This document shows positions 41,690 to 53,834 of a stretch of 64,000 nt of DNA, one piece after another. The DNA is taken from the NCBI RefSeq assembly GCF_001625215.2, contig NC_030387.2, positions 30,093,606 to 30,157,605 on the forward strand, in the 5' to 3' direction. The position numbers and the translations under genes were made by a program. This DNA is from Daucus carota subsp. sativus (Eukaryota; Streptophyta; Magnoliopsida; Apiales; Apiaceae). The stretch's first letter is position 1. The number at the start of each line of letters is the position of its first letter. The notes beneath the pieces were generated by a model. The model was not told the DNA's origin and did no database searches. It saw only the letters and a program-made list of their open reading frames with translations.

Positions 41690-42569
41690 TAACTGCTATA
41701 TGATTCCATCAATCTTCGCTATTAGAAGTTTGTTCCAACTATTATGATTCCAATGATCCTCGGTGTGGAATGATGTATTGATATGATGATCATATGAGGT
41801 TCATGTTTAGTAATAAAATTAAGATTCGAAACTGAAACATTTTGCAAGAAATCCTTTATAAGATCAAAAAATTTCTAAAGATGCAATTGAAAGAATCCTT
41901 AAAGATACGACGAATATTAAGTATTTTCAATAATAGCTAAATAAGTTCCAGCCATGTCGGTGTTTCATCTAATGTGTTCTTCGTATATTTGGTATGTGTA
42001 AAACTGCGATCGAAATTATAAAAGGAGGGGACAGGGGGTCTCTGAAAGAGAAGTCATGGAAGTTGGACTTTATTTGAAAGCATGTGTATTTTGTACACTA
42101 ATGTTGTGGGCTGTTTTTTTTATGCATCAATACGACTGAAATGTCAAACTTAAATTAGGAAATTAGGAATAGTATTTAGATACTATTCATATATATAAAA
42201 AATGTGCCAGAAATCATCTGAAAAAACAAAAACGAGCATGCATTTCGCTTTTTTTTTTTTTTTTTTCTCTTTTGTTTTATGTGTTTGATTGTGCATGCCT
42301 AAAAGAATGTATGAGATTTGAAAATAGCACATGCATAACTCAGCATAAGAACAATGGTGGTGGCAAATTAAAAAAATGTCATGTGTACACAACGACAGTG
42401 CACAATTGAACATGAGTTATAATTAAGGTTTCCCTGGGATTTTAGTTTACAGTGAATCTAATAATTTTGTTATTGTCGAGATATTCAAATTTTGTGTATA
42501 TTGTAGAATTATATAATCACAGTTATTATCTTTTTGTTTCTCATGACCTAGATGAACCTGTATCACTAA

Positions 42570-42693
42570 TTGCTCGGATGTCATAAAATACTTTTTTTTT
42601 TGACAAAATACATTTATTAAAATTCTCATAATTGCTCGGATGTCATAAAACACATATTTTTTTGATAAAATACATTCATTAAAATTTTCAAAC
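42570..42693. repeat. Tandem duplication, 62-bp unit, with T-run
   Basis: 'ttgctcggatgtcataaaa' occurs at 42570 and again at 42632, each followed by a T-run, 'aaaatacatt' and 'attaaaattctc'-like sequence. It looks like two overlapping copies of a LINE tail. Confidence 0.75.
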
Positions 42694-43484
42694 ACAGTTA
42701 TGTCCCTAACTGATAATACAACGTGCAATAAAATGAGCTAAATAATTAGTCATTTTATTTTCAGATTGCTTAACAAACAAGAAATTTAAAAATGATGACA
42801 AAAGTTTTCAGAGCAATCCAGTCGACTCCAACAATCTTGAAAACAGCAATAGCGTCACAATTGACCTGCGCACAAAAAAAAACATGTGATAGATTTGTGT
42901 TTATATCTGCCAGTTACGCCAACTAAGGTCGGGGGTACAGATGTCCCCATATATTGAACAATCTTTCGTTGTGTACGGTGAGTTTTTGCGATAATTACTA
43001 CCGTTTCAAATTCAAAATTGGTTTCCCAAATCTTTTAATACACAAATTGAATCATTATTAACCGACCAAAATAACAAAACAGAACACACCAAAACATATT
43101 AAAACACACCAACCACTCTAAGAATAAATGCACAAACCAACTTCAAAAGAAGAGACATAAAACACCCAAAAAGATAGATGTAAGAATCAAAAATCTCACC
43201 CAAAATATGAGGATTATTAAAAATTATTGAAGAGATAAATAAAAAGAAAAAGAGAGGAAATAAAGTCTTTTACGATGACAATGGTTATTTAGATTAAGTG
43301 TATGAAGGTAAAAAGCAGAGGGGGAGAGAAGGCGGCGGGTAGGAGAAAAATGCGAGAAAGAGGGGTTCGACTTTCATTAGGGTTTTTCTTCGCCCTCATA
43401 AAATACATACTTAATCCCATGGTGTAATGAAATTTTATTGAGTTTGACTTATTTCATTTTCAGTTATTCTTAGAAAAAATTTGT

Positions 43485-43545
43485 TTATATATATATATAT
43501 ATATATATATTAGTTTATATATATTTGTTTATATATATATATATT
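43485..43545. repeat. TA microsatellite
   Basis: A (TA) run of about 24 bp followed by 'gtttatatatatttgtttatatatatata' type repeats, with the heptamer 'tttgttt' between runs. Confidence 0.85.
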
Positions 43546-44320
43546 TGTTTATGAAAAACTATCATATAACTATAAATTTTTTCCAAATAGCTCCTAATTT
43601 TTATCTAAAACAGTGGTGACGACGACTCGCATCATTCTTTTTTTTTTTACTGCATTAATATCAGCTGGAGTAGCATCATTTGTGCTGGTACTCAAGTAAG
43701 CTCCGCTATGGCCAAATTTAATGCATCCGGAGGGAGCTAATTAACTAATGACTAAATAATTGTATTATATTCACAAAATGCAGTATAGATGCTTTGGCCA
43801 TCTCCCATAATTCGGTTGCATATTTCCCTAGTATCGACAAAAATGTCATTATCGATTTTAATTATAAATTTTACATGCCCTTCTTTCACAGTTGTTGTGT
43901 ATTGGATTATCTTTTTGTATTCGATGTCTTTTTTAACTCTTTCTCGTGATACTGCTCAAAGTCTTTGCCGGTCTCTTTCCATCTCTACCGTATTCTTTAT
44001 ATTTAAGCCAATGATAAACTTCATCTGCCCTCTCCTGGAGGGCCTAGTATGGTTTGACAAATTGTTTTTTTGCTCGTATCTATTTATAGCAGGAAATTCT
44101 ATATGCCTGATACATAATATTCGACATTTATTTTAAAATTTTATAGATATAATTTTCTAAATTATATTTATAAAGTTTGTTTGTGAATTAAATTTTAAAT
44201 ATTATTTTATAAATCATTTTAAATTTCTCTTTTTTAATACCAGTGATTAGCAAGTAGCAAGTGGGGGCTGGGTCATTAGATTACGGAGCCAGTACTGATG
44301 TCAGATATATGATGCAGTCA

Positions 44321-44987
44321 TCTATACTATACTATAAAAAGCCAACATGGTATAATTTGTAGTCGTACAAAATTTTGGTTTGGTACTCTCCTCTAAAACT
44401 AAAAGTCTACAACATGTAGATATCTATTAAACAGTTACATATACTAAAAACACTCCTTATGTATATTAATATCTTTTTAAATATAATTTATAATTAGTTG
44501 AAAAAGGTGAAACTACTGTTAATAACATATACTAATATTAAAAAAAATACTTATATAGATAAATGTATAACTAATTATAAATATACAATTTTGAATATCT
44601 TTTGTCTAAAATATATATAAATAATTGGAGACGCTACTTTTTAATTATAACGTATTCTACTCGAAATTTAACTCTAACGTGTTCTATTTCTTTACAAACA
44701 CGAACCAATACATACCATATGAAGATATATGAAATATGAAAAATTTGATTTAAAATTAATTGAATAATATACTGTCATATATTAATATCAGAAAAATATT
44801 TATAGATATATAATAAATTATGAAAGCCGAATTTCCGTTAGAAGATATAATCAGTTGGTTAATATAATTTAATTAAAATCCAATTCATTAATACTAAAAT
44901 ACTAATAATATGGTGTTAGGATTTAAATTGTAATTAATAAATTACGAATTATATAACCGCCCGTGCTTTGCACGGGTTAAAGGCTAG
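44321..44987. mobile_element. Non-autonomous Helitron
   Basis: The 5' end reads TCTATACTATACTATAAAAA just after an A, and the 3' end reads ...GGCTAG before a T, so the element sits between A and T as Helitrons do. A 7-bp stem hairpin (CCCGTGC, TTT loop, GCACGGG; 44960-44976) lies 11 nt before the CTAG end. No target duplication, no inverted ends and no coding sequence. The 667-bp length fits a non-autonomous copy. Confidence 0.88.
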
Positions 44988-45075
44988 TATTTTTAATTTT
45001 TGTCTTGTGGATTTGTAATACAAACTAAACGACTTTTCTTCTTTATTAGCAGCATAGTTTTCAACTCCTCCTATG

Positions 45076-45339
45076 TACTCCCTCCGTTTCAAAATACATG
45101 TTCACTTTACGAAAAAAGTTTTGTTTCAAAATACTTGTCCACTTCAACTTTTAATGCAAATTTCTATTTCCAAAATCAACTCTCCTCCACATATTTCAAA
45201 TTTATATTTCCAAGATCAACCCTATACCACATATTAGGTTCAATTAATGACTTATTACACCTCTTTTTTCTCAAAATTCACTTTTCTTAAACTATGTAAT
45301 TTTTTGAAAGTAGACATGTAATTTGAAACGGAGGGAGTA
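45076..45339. mobile_element. MITE with CTCCCTCCGTTTC ends
   Basis: 'tactccctccgtttcaaaa' on the left and 'tttgaaacggagggagta' on the right are almost perfect inverted copies bordered by TA. The arms carry 'acatgttcacttta' and 'agtagacatgtaa'. Confidence 0.85.
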
Positions 45340-45590
45340 TATTGTATAGTCTATGCAAACGGCAAAACATTAGATGCTGTCGCTTAATGGTGTGATTAGC
45401 AATAATTTAGTGGGCCACAGCAAAATTAGTAAACGAATCATTGGTTAATTACCACTAATATTTTGTTATATACATATAGAAAGAAATGTGGGTTGTGAAG
45501 TTATAGTTGTTATTATAGCTAGATCTTATATAAGTTGTTGCTACAAAGGGCAAACACTTGCACTGAGAAAAGGTTGCAACTATGGTCTAC

Positions 45591-45880
45591 GTGGGTGTTT
45601 GGCCAGTGTAAGAAATTAAGAATGCTAAATAATGAGACTGTTTGGCAACGACTTAAAAGCTGGTTTCTAAATTTATAAGTTAGAAGCACTTATTTCATAT
45701 CGTTTGTGTAAAAAGTTCAGAAGTATTTATAAAAAGTCAGGAATGTTAGCTTTTATTTCTGGGCTTCTACTTATTTCGTGGACACTTTAATCACTTATAA
45801 GTCTCAACTTGCTTCTAACTTCCACTACACTTTTTATTTTAAATAAAAACACTTATTTTAAACTCATCCAAACGGCCCCT
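45591..45880. mobile_element. Inverted-repeat element of the 10427 family
   Basis: Left end 'gtgggtgtttggcc' and right end 'ccaaacggcccc' are inverted copies. Inner motifs 'agaagcacttattt' and 'aaaaacacttattttaaac' recall the 10427-10628 copy. No convincing target duplication. Confidence 0.6.
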
Positions 45881-46715
45881 ATGTTTGAAGACTTATGCAC
45901 TTTTTCCAAATATTTTAATAAATTTAAGTCTTGAATTACCTTTCAATTTTAATAAATAGTTTTTTCGGTAATTAAGTCTTGAAATTATATAAAATATTTC
46001 CTGAAGAGTTTTCTGTCCCACGATATTATCAATTTCTCCTTTCAATTCAATTTGTAATAATTAATTTGACTACATTGTCATTGTCAATAATAAATACGGA
46101 CCCTTTTTTCGCAATGAATAAATATGTACTTTTTTTTCTTTTTTTTTGGAAAAGCTTCAACTTACTGCATTGCATTGAAATTCAGAAAATCTTACAAAGG
46201 ACATAGTAATCAAAAGAACCCCAACCACTGAGGGAGACCAAGCATTCAAAATATCATACAAACCCCTTAACCAAACAAATACTGCAGTATATGATAGCAA
46301 GCAATAGAAGCGCCCCCATATCTTTAGTCATCGAAAATACCTCCCAGAGACAGCTAAATGCCTATTACTTTTAGCTGCAAATCGTATTTTCACATATATC
46401 TTTGAAACTGCTATTTTGTAATCCTTTCCTTATCAATGAACTCCTTTGCTTTTTTTTTTTTTTAAAAAAAAAACATATATTTTTGAAATAACAGTAAAAC
46501 TTAATCTTTTTAAGAAAACAGTATATTTGACAATTTTCTTATAATTGATGGATTATTATAATCTGAAAGACTGAATCTAAAGAAAATTCTGAATCAAATT
46601 TTTATAAATTTTACAAAATATGTGTCATTGAAATATGTTTACTTAGGAGGAGATGTTTGAAAATTGAAAATACGGATGGTTTATTTTCTCTCGAGAGCTA
46701 TCAAACATATTATTA
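45881..46715. other. AT-rich spacer with LINE-tail-like remnant
   Basis: A T-run at 46131-46147 followed by 'ggaaaagcttcaactt' and further AT-rich sequence suggests an old LINE tail, without recognisable coding. A T/A homopolymer junction is at about 46449-46472. No gene is supported. Confidence 0.5.
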
Positions 46716-46724
46716 TTAATTTTA

Positions 46725-47703
46725 GAGTAAATTTCAAGGGTGTGACTGAATTTTACACCAATTTGCAAGTTTGTGGCCGAACTTTAAAAATTACAAAAAT
46801 GTGGCTGGAGTTCGCCTCCGCCTTTTAAAACTTTGACTCCCGTCAAATGTCCTCTAACGGAGCTAACGGAGTTGAGGGTATTTTTGGATTTTTTGAAATT
46901 CTTTTCTTTTCTCTTTTATTTTCTCACACGCTCTGCCAGCTGCCGCTATCCTCCGTTCTCCTCCCTCTCTCTCTCTCTCCCCCCGCACACACTCTCCTCT
47001 ACCTCTTCATCCTCTCATGTATCTCACTCGGATTCTCCTTGTCCTGGAGACTCGAGCACCAATGGTCGGGAGGCTCTTGATTATTGATAGCGGCGTTGGA
47101 ATAACTAAAGGAGGTATGTATGCTTAACAATTGTTCCTGTGTACATTAATGACAACAACATGATGTTTATTGATTTGATTGTGGTTTGATTGGTTTTAGA
47201 TTTGGTGAATAATTTGGGGACGATTGCAAGATCGGGGACGATGGAGTTTATGGAGGCATTTCAAGCTGGGGCTGATGTGAACATGATTGGGCATTTGGTG
47301 TGGGATTTTACTTTGCTTATCTAGTGGTGGAGAAGGTGATTGTGACCACCAAATATAATAATGATGAGCAGTATGTTTGGTAGTCACAGGGCGGTGGTTC
47401 ATTTGCTGGTGGCTCGTTTACTAAGATGAAGCTCTTTCTCAAGGATGATTAAGCCTTAAGGAACCCTAGCGCTTCTGTTTCTTCCCCCTTTTCCCCAAAC
47501 AATTTTATTTATATATTTTTACGTATCTATCCTTTAATTTTTTTAATTTCTAAATGGGTTAACAGCTAAAATCTAACGGAGTTAACGGCAGCCAAAGTTT
47601 TAAAAGGCGGAGGCGGACTCCAGCCACGTTTTTGTAATTTTTAAAATTCGGCCACAAACTTGCAAATCGGTGTGAATTTCAGCCACACCTTTAAAATTTA
47701 CTC
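46725..47703. mobile_element. Pack-MULE carrying an HSP90 gene fragment
   Basis: Perfect 9-bp target duplication ttaatttta at 46716-46724 and 47704-47712, and inverted ends of about 112 bp (left from 'gagtaaatttcaaggg', right ending 'tttaaaatttactc'), both diagnostic of Mutator-like elements. It has no transposase. The interior holds a CT-rich, leader-like stretch (46907-47040) and then a piece of an HSP90 gene with an intron, in forward orientation. Presence of the intron shows the capture was from genomic DNA, not cDNA. Confidence 0.92.
47076..47450 (+). pseudogene. HSP90 fragment (captured, disabled)
   Basis: The first piece (to 47113) reads IIDSGVGITK, then a GT-AG intron (47114-47199), then the second piece reads [32 protein letters not shown], then by shifted frames the YLV, VIVTTK and DEQYVW region and FLKDD. 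These are consecutive segments of the HSP90 N-terminal ATPase domain. Frameshifts, a missing FGVGFYSAY core and stops make it non-functional. Only the ATP-lid part of the domain is represented. Confidence 0.88.
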
Positions 47704-47712
47704 TTAATTTTA

Positions 47713-48600
47713 AAATGTTATTTCTCTATGGAGCTCTTAAAACCTCCTTAAAAAGGTAAAACCGATGTGCCCCATTAAGCCGAGCTACTCATGACGCAAG
47801 CATTAATGTGAATCACATGATTTTCTCCATAAAATTTAAATCAAATAATTTATAGAAGACTTCAAAGCCATATTTGGTTTCTTTCGTGCTAAAATAAAGC
47901 AGCACAATATATACATACAAAAAGAATATCGGTATATATGCCAATTTTATTGCGCATCGTGTAAGATGATTTAAGATGATAAAATAAAGGTCATGTTTGG
48001 AAGTTAGAGGTTTAGAACAAAATTAGAGGTTTGGGGTGTTTTAGAGATTTGACCACTAGAATCCGTTAATATAAGTGTTTGTTAGTTAGCGGATTGAAAT
48101 AGAGATTTGGACAAAAAAATAATTTTGAAAAGTTATTTTAAAGAGTTTTTTGGATTAGAAGTTTTAGTTTTTGTCAAAAAAAGCTAATCAATCAGCAATT
48201 ACCAAACGGTTCTACGAGAAACAGCTAATTCAATCCGTTAATCATAACATCTATTTCAATCTGATAATCAAAACATTTAATTCAATCCGCTAACAGCTAA
48301 TCCCCAAATAGGGCCAAGGCCTTGGGCAGTGTTAATTTGTGGACTTTCATTTTCTGTTTTCCAACAAAGGGCACCTTTATAGCATTTATTATTTTATTAC
48401 ATTTCCATATATCCACATTTAATCCGTGCAGTACCGTCCACAAAAAAAACGGCGCAAACTAATCGTTCGAATTTCCAAAAAGGCAACAAATAAAACCCGG
48501 ATATCAAAAATCAGAAAAACAGAATCTGATGTGTAAATAGCATTACCCAAAAGGAGAAAAAAAAAGATTACGACATGACGCAATAAATAATGTCCATACA
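47713..48600. other. Spacer upstream of JAR1 with a probable MITE
   Basis: Between 47989 ('ggtcatgtttggaag') and 48315 ('ccccaaatagggcc') the ends are loosely inverted and several 'aatccg(t/c)taa' motifs recur in both orientations, as in a hAT-like MITE. No target duplication was established. The remainder is AT-rich without a gene. Confidence 0.45.
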
Positions 48601-48615
48601 AGAGCAATAGGGTGC

Positions 48616-48625
48616 CTATATATAA
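48616..48625 (+). promoter_or_regulatory. TATA box and leader of the JAR1-type gene
   Basis: CTATATATAA at 48616-48625 is followed by a GA/CA-rich stretch (48680-48870) typical of a 5' UTR. A donor-like AGGTGAGT near 49039 and an acceptor before 49578 ('gttgaag') would allow a 5' UTR intron of about 540 bp ahead of the start codon at 49587. Motifs seen; use inferred. Confidence 0.5.
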
Positions 48626-49586
48626 TGGTAGAAGCACTAAAGAATCTTCCATCTCTATTCAGTTGCACAGTATCATCCAAATTAACAACACTGAGAGAAA
48701 GAGACAGAGAGAGGAGAAAAGTAAGTGGTGCTAGCTACACTTTCTCTCTCACCTACAAACACGCACAGAAACACACACAGAGAAATAGAAAGCACCACTT
48801 GTTGTCTGATTATCCAGCTTTGCATCATGGATAACTATGTTTTAGTTTCTGTGTTACACAGACACACACACAAAACACACAGTAATTGTACTTGTAAAGA
48901 TCCACAGCTAGCATAGCAGAGCTGCAGCTTCTTTGTCATCATTAATTTGCTTTAAGTACAAAACTTTTGCTGCTTCTCCAGTGTATTCAACACTTTATAT
49001 ATTTACTGCTCTTGCACACACATATATGTGATTTATTAGGTGAGTTTATTCTGTTTTTTGTGATTCTTTCTTTTTGTTTTTCAACTTTCAAGTTTTGTGT
49101 GATATATGATCCTCAAGTTTTGGCTTTGAAATGTACAAATTGTATGTTTCAAGAATATACAATTTAAAGCGTTTAATACTTTGTTCTAGTTTTTCATCAT
49201 TGAAAATTCTCTGGATTGACAAAAGATAAGTCTTTAGTCTTTTACCACTAGGCTATCCGATCAGGCTTGAATTTTTATAATTGACCAGGTTGTTATTGAA
49301 TTTTTGTGGTCATTTATTTATTTGGGTGATTTAATAAGCTTTTTCGGGTAATTACTAGTCTATTTTTTGATTCTGTTGGATGTAAATTTCCAATTTTGGA
49401 CTGGTTCTTGCCTTCTTGGCTAGTTAGAAGAAGTCTTACTTCTTCACAATTGGATTGCTATTTTTTGATTGTTTTTGCGTAATTGAGATTGATGAAGTAG
49501 TAAGCCTTTTGTTATAGTTCTTCAATGAGAATTTTGCTTGAGATGTCATTCTTTTATATGTATAATCTTGTTGAAGGTTCGAAATA

Positions 49587-52319
49587 ATGTTGGAGAAGAT
49601 GGAAGCCATATTTGACCCCGAGAGAGTTATTGAAGAATTTGAGGCTATGACGAAGGATGCGGGGAGACTTCAAAAGGAGACCTTGAGGAAAATTTTGGAA
49701 CAAAATGGCAAGACAGAGTATTTACAGAAATGGGGTCTTGATGGAAAAACTGATCCACTTAGTTTTACACGGTGTGTTCCTCTTGTCTCCCACGATGATT
49801 TGGAGCCTTACATCCGGAGAATCGTGGAAGGTGATGATTCCCCGATTCTCACAAAAAACCCCATCAAAACGATCTCACTAAGGTACTTAATTTGTGCACT
49901 CATTAAATTTATTTATATTCGTGTTTTTTGTCTGAATAGTTGTTAATAATTTTGCAGTTCTGGTACTACTCAAGGCAAGCCTAAGTTCATACCTTTCAAT
50001 GATGAATTAGTTGAATCCACCATGCAGATATTCACAACTTCTTATGCCTTTAGAAACAGGTAATTTCTAAGAATTAATATTGCAAGTATGATAAGTGTCA
50101 GCATCTTTGTTGGAAAACTTTCCTGCTTGAACTTAGAATTCTGTTTATTTACAGGTTATTTCCTCTTCGAAACGGAAAGGCTTTGCAGTTTATTTATGGT
50201 AGCAAGCAATTCCAGACACAAGGGGGATTGGCAGCCGGGACTGCTACTACTAATGTTTTCCGGAGTCCACAGTTCCATAAAACAATGAAGGCGATACATG
50301 CCTTATGTTGTAGTCCAGATGAAGTAATATTTGGTCCTGACTTCCAACAATCCTTGTACTGCCATCTCCTATGTGGACTTATTTACCGCTACGATGTTCA
50401 AGTTGTGTCCTCTACATTTGCCCACAGCATTGTACATGCCTTTAAAACTTTTGAACAGGTCTGGGAAGAGATTTGTGCTGACATACGTGATGGAGTTCTC
50501 ACAAGTCGAGTTACTGATCCAACCATTCGAACAGCTATTGCAAAACTCCTCAAGCCAAATCCTGAATTGGCTAGTTTAATTCATGATGTGTGTTCGGGGT
50601 TAAGCAATTGGTATGGTTTAATACCAGCACTTTTTCCTAATGCCAAGTACATATATGGTATAATGACGGGGTCGATGGAACTTTATGTGAATAAATTGAG
50701 GCACTATGCAGCAGACTTACCACTGTTAAGTGCTGACTATGGCTCTTCTGAAGGCTGGATTGGGGCAAATGTCAACCCGTGCTTGCCTCCAGAATCAGCA
50801 ACTTTTGCAGTGCTCCCTAATATTGGGTATTTTGAATTCATTCCCTTGAAAGATATATCTGACTTCGTTTCATCAGAGCCCAAGCCTGTTGGTATGACTG
50901 AAGTCAATGTTGGTGAAGAGTATGAGATCATCGTCACCAATTTTGCAGGTATTCATTATTTAACTAAAGCGAATGCACCATATGAAACTAATAGAACATG
51001 TTATTGCATTCCATGGATCAATTTTCAGTCGACTAGCTTTAATCCTGAATAATATTCTATCAAACATCAAGACTCAAGACCCACATATGAAGCATCCTAG
51101 TCAATTGATATGTAATTGGACTATACATGCATTTAATTTGACATAAAAGTTCAACTTGTTGCATATATACCCAAGAGCCAAGCGAATATATGGGGGAGGC
51201 TTTTTCTTTATAGACGAGTAACTGCGAGTGCTTTGTGGTAAATGCTTTAGCTGCAACTTCATCAATCTATCAAATAGCTTTTGGGAGATGTAAATTGAAT
51301 GTGTGGATAAGACCGGATGTGGCGCCAAAACTGTCAGTTCGCTTTCATGTTCTTTGTCATTGTCATCAAATTTTTTACAATAGAAGTTAACGATATACTC
51401 TGCTTTTCTAAAGTTTTAACCTAAACCTCATTGGTTACAATTGTTTATTTGTGCACTGTCAGTCTGCTTTCACGTTCTTCGTCATTGTGGTTGATTTGTT
51501 TTTATTGGAAGTTTACAATATGCACTTCTTTTGTTAAAATCAACTTTAACCTCAATTGCTTCAATTTTTTATATTTTTCCGCTATCTGTAACATCATGGA
51601 CACTTTTCCGCCAATTAGTTATGCCATGATTTGTCATTATAATATATATTTTGTTACATTTCTTCTGGTGGAGAGAATATTCAGTTGTCTTTACATTCGG
51701 CAGGATTTTTCTATTCTGTTAGAATATTTTAAGTCTGTTATTATGATGTGTGCTGATCTTCAATCAATGAAATGCAGGGATGTATAGGTATAGATTAGGC
51801 GATGTGGTTAAGGTGATGGGATTTCACAATGCTACCCCGGAACTCCAATTTGTTTGCAGGAGAAACCTTCTGCTCAATATCAATATTGATAAGAACACAG
51901 AGAAAGATCTGCAACTATCGGTTCAAACTGCAGAGAAGCTGCTAGCTGCAGAAAAACTCGAAGTTGTGGATTTCACAAGTCATGTCGATTTATCAACAGA
52001 ACCTGGTCATTACGTCATCTTCTGGGAAATGAGTGGGGAAGCAAACGATGAGGTCCTGAAAGAATGCTGTAATTGTTTGGACAGATCATTTGTCGATGCT
52101 GGCTACATGGGGTCTCGCAAAGTTAAGACCATAGGACCGCTGGAGCTTCGTGTTCTTAGGAGGGGAACTTTTCATGAAATTCTCGACCACTTTATAGCAA
52201 TGGGAGGCGCCCTTAGCCAATTCAAAACTCCAAGATCTGTGAGTTCCAAAAACAGCAAAGTGTTGCAGATATTATGTAACAATGTTGTGAAGAGCTACTT
52301 GAGTACCGCTTATGATTAA
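49587..52319 (+). CDS. JAR1: Jasmonoyl-L-amino acid synthetase, GH3 family, JAR1 type
   Basis: Exons 49587-49882, 49958-50059, 50155-50948, 51778-52319 join in frame to 577 residues (Arabidopsis JAR1 has 575). The enzyme adenylates jasmonic acid and joins it to isoleucine, making the active hormone JA-Ile in the cytosol. The three GH3 nucleotide-binding motifs are present: [11 protein letters not shown] at about 99-109, YGSSEGW at about 328-334 and YRYRLGDVV at about 400-408. The N terminus ([18 protein letters not shown]) and the segments [20 protein letters not shown] and [15 protein letters not shown] match the JAR1 group rather than auxin-conjugating GH3s. All splice borders are GT-AG and no residue expected for catalysis is lost. 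The enzyme's normal regulator is wounding-induced jasmonate supply; no such element was identified. The paralog assignment is by residue pattern. Confidence 0.95.
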
Positions 52320-53127
52320 GCTATCTTCAGTTTGAGCATTGTGAATTGTGAATCTGTATTCTTAAATTGGTTGCGCCTCAAAATCATAAATAGATTTCTC
52401 TGTTTGTTCTTATCAATTACGTAGTTTTTTTTTTTTGACAGATGTTCTTCTCAATTAGTTATACACAGTGATATAAACAGAACATTGACTAAACTTATTT
52501 GTTAGAGATAAGACTACTCAAATAATTTATTTTTTTAAATAAGTCATCATATCTTTTCATCAAATAACGAAAATGAAATATCACTTCAATATTTATAGGA
52601 AAAATGTATTTTTTTTTAGAATTAAGGATTTATTTTTTAAAACAAGCAGTTGCTAAACATGCACAAAGTCTAAACGGTTATGACAATGTTTTTTTTTTGA
52701 CAATAGCTTATCACAAATTTTTTTTTTGTTTTTCTGTGTGTGAAACAGAATATAGTATGTGTCATAGAACCAAGTACATGCTGGCTCGGTCTCACAAGTC
52801 ACAAGTCACAACCCACAAAAGAAGGTCACTGGAACAAACCCAAACAACCTTTAAGAACCACCAACCACTGTGGATCAACAAGTGAAATACTCCACTGTAA
52901 CATACCCGCTCGGCTCCCCGCTCTGTCTTGTGAACAGGAATGTTTGATTTTTTATTAATTATTTAAAAATATATTTTAATTTTTTTAAATAAAAATATAC
53001 AATAAATATTATAATTTGTAAAAAAAATAAAATTAAAGTTTCTTGTATATAGTCCAAACTATATGAAGTGGAAATAAACTCCAACTCCTTCCTTCGTAAC
53101 TGCAGTTTGCCACTCCATGTTGAGCTA
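52320..53127. other. Spacer between JAR1 and its fragment
   Basis: JAR1 3' UTR, then T-runs (52428-52440, 52689-52697) and AT-rich sequence. No gene is supported. Confidence 0.6.
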
Positions 53128-53522
53128 ATGATTCAAGCTGCAGTGAACCTGCTAGCTACAAAAAAACTCCAGATGTTGGATTTCACAACTCATGCCGATT
53201 TATCAACATATCCTGATCACTATGTGATCTTTTGGGAAGTAAGCCGCGGGGAAACAAACAATGAGGTCCTGAAAGAATGCTGCAATTGTTTGGACAAATC
53301 ATTTACTGATGATGCCTACACTGCCTCTTGGAAAATAAGACCACTTGATCTACGTGTTGTTACAGGGCACTTTTCAAAAATTATGAAATCATTTCACAGC
53401 TATGGAATGTGCCACTAGCTAATTAAGTACTCCAAATTATGTGACTTCTTTGTGACAAAAAAAAATGTTCCAGATATTAGGTGATAATGTGGGGCAGAAC
53501 TAGTTTAGTAGCGCTTATGATC
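53128..53522 (+). pseudogene. JAR1 last-exon fragment (truncated tandem copy)
   Basis: From about 53128 the plus strand is similar to JAR1 exon 4: AAVNLLATKKLQMLDFTTHADLSTYPDHYVIFWE, with [16 protein letters not shown], then LDLRVV and FSKIMKSFHSYGM before a stop at about 53416. A decayed trace of the following codons (LQIL, then 'agtagcgcttatgatcc') continues to 53522 with stops. The earlier part of exon 4, containing the YRYRLGD motif, and all upstream exons are missing. It cannot encode an active GH3. Confidence 0.9.
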
Positions 53523-53834
53523 CACGTTGCACCGTATGTCATCCTGACTTTTCATTTTGTCTTGAGTATCCGTGTCGAATACTCGATACTAGGACATGGA
53601 TAATTGGATATGTACACTCGAACATCTATGTCAGGCCGAAAACATGTAAAATATTTAAAATACTGTCAAGTCCAATATTCGGATAAATATCTGTGTTGAA
53701 CATTTTTAACCGAGTTCGGATAACATAATCTGCACATAGATGCTCAAAACTACTTCAAATGATACATGTGTAAGATCTGAGGTGGATATGTTAGCTGTGC
53801 TGTTTATTTCTATATTTCATCTCTATTTTATCAG
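53523..53834. other. Spacer left of the LINE
   Basis: About 300 bp with repeated 'cgaatactcgata' and 'ggataaatatctgtgttgaac' type wording, suggestive of an old repeat I cannot classify. No gene. Confidence 0.5.

Larger units (their letters stand above)
41693..44320. other. Intergenic DNA
   Basis: No gene supported. Contains long T-runs (42250-42267), a tandem duplication at 42570-42693 with LINE-tail-like T-runs, a TA microsatellite (about 43485-43545) and an A-rich stretch from 43060 to 43250 on the plus strand. The rest looks like decayed repeats. Confidence 0.6.
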
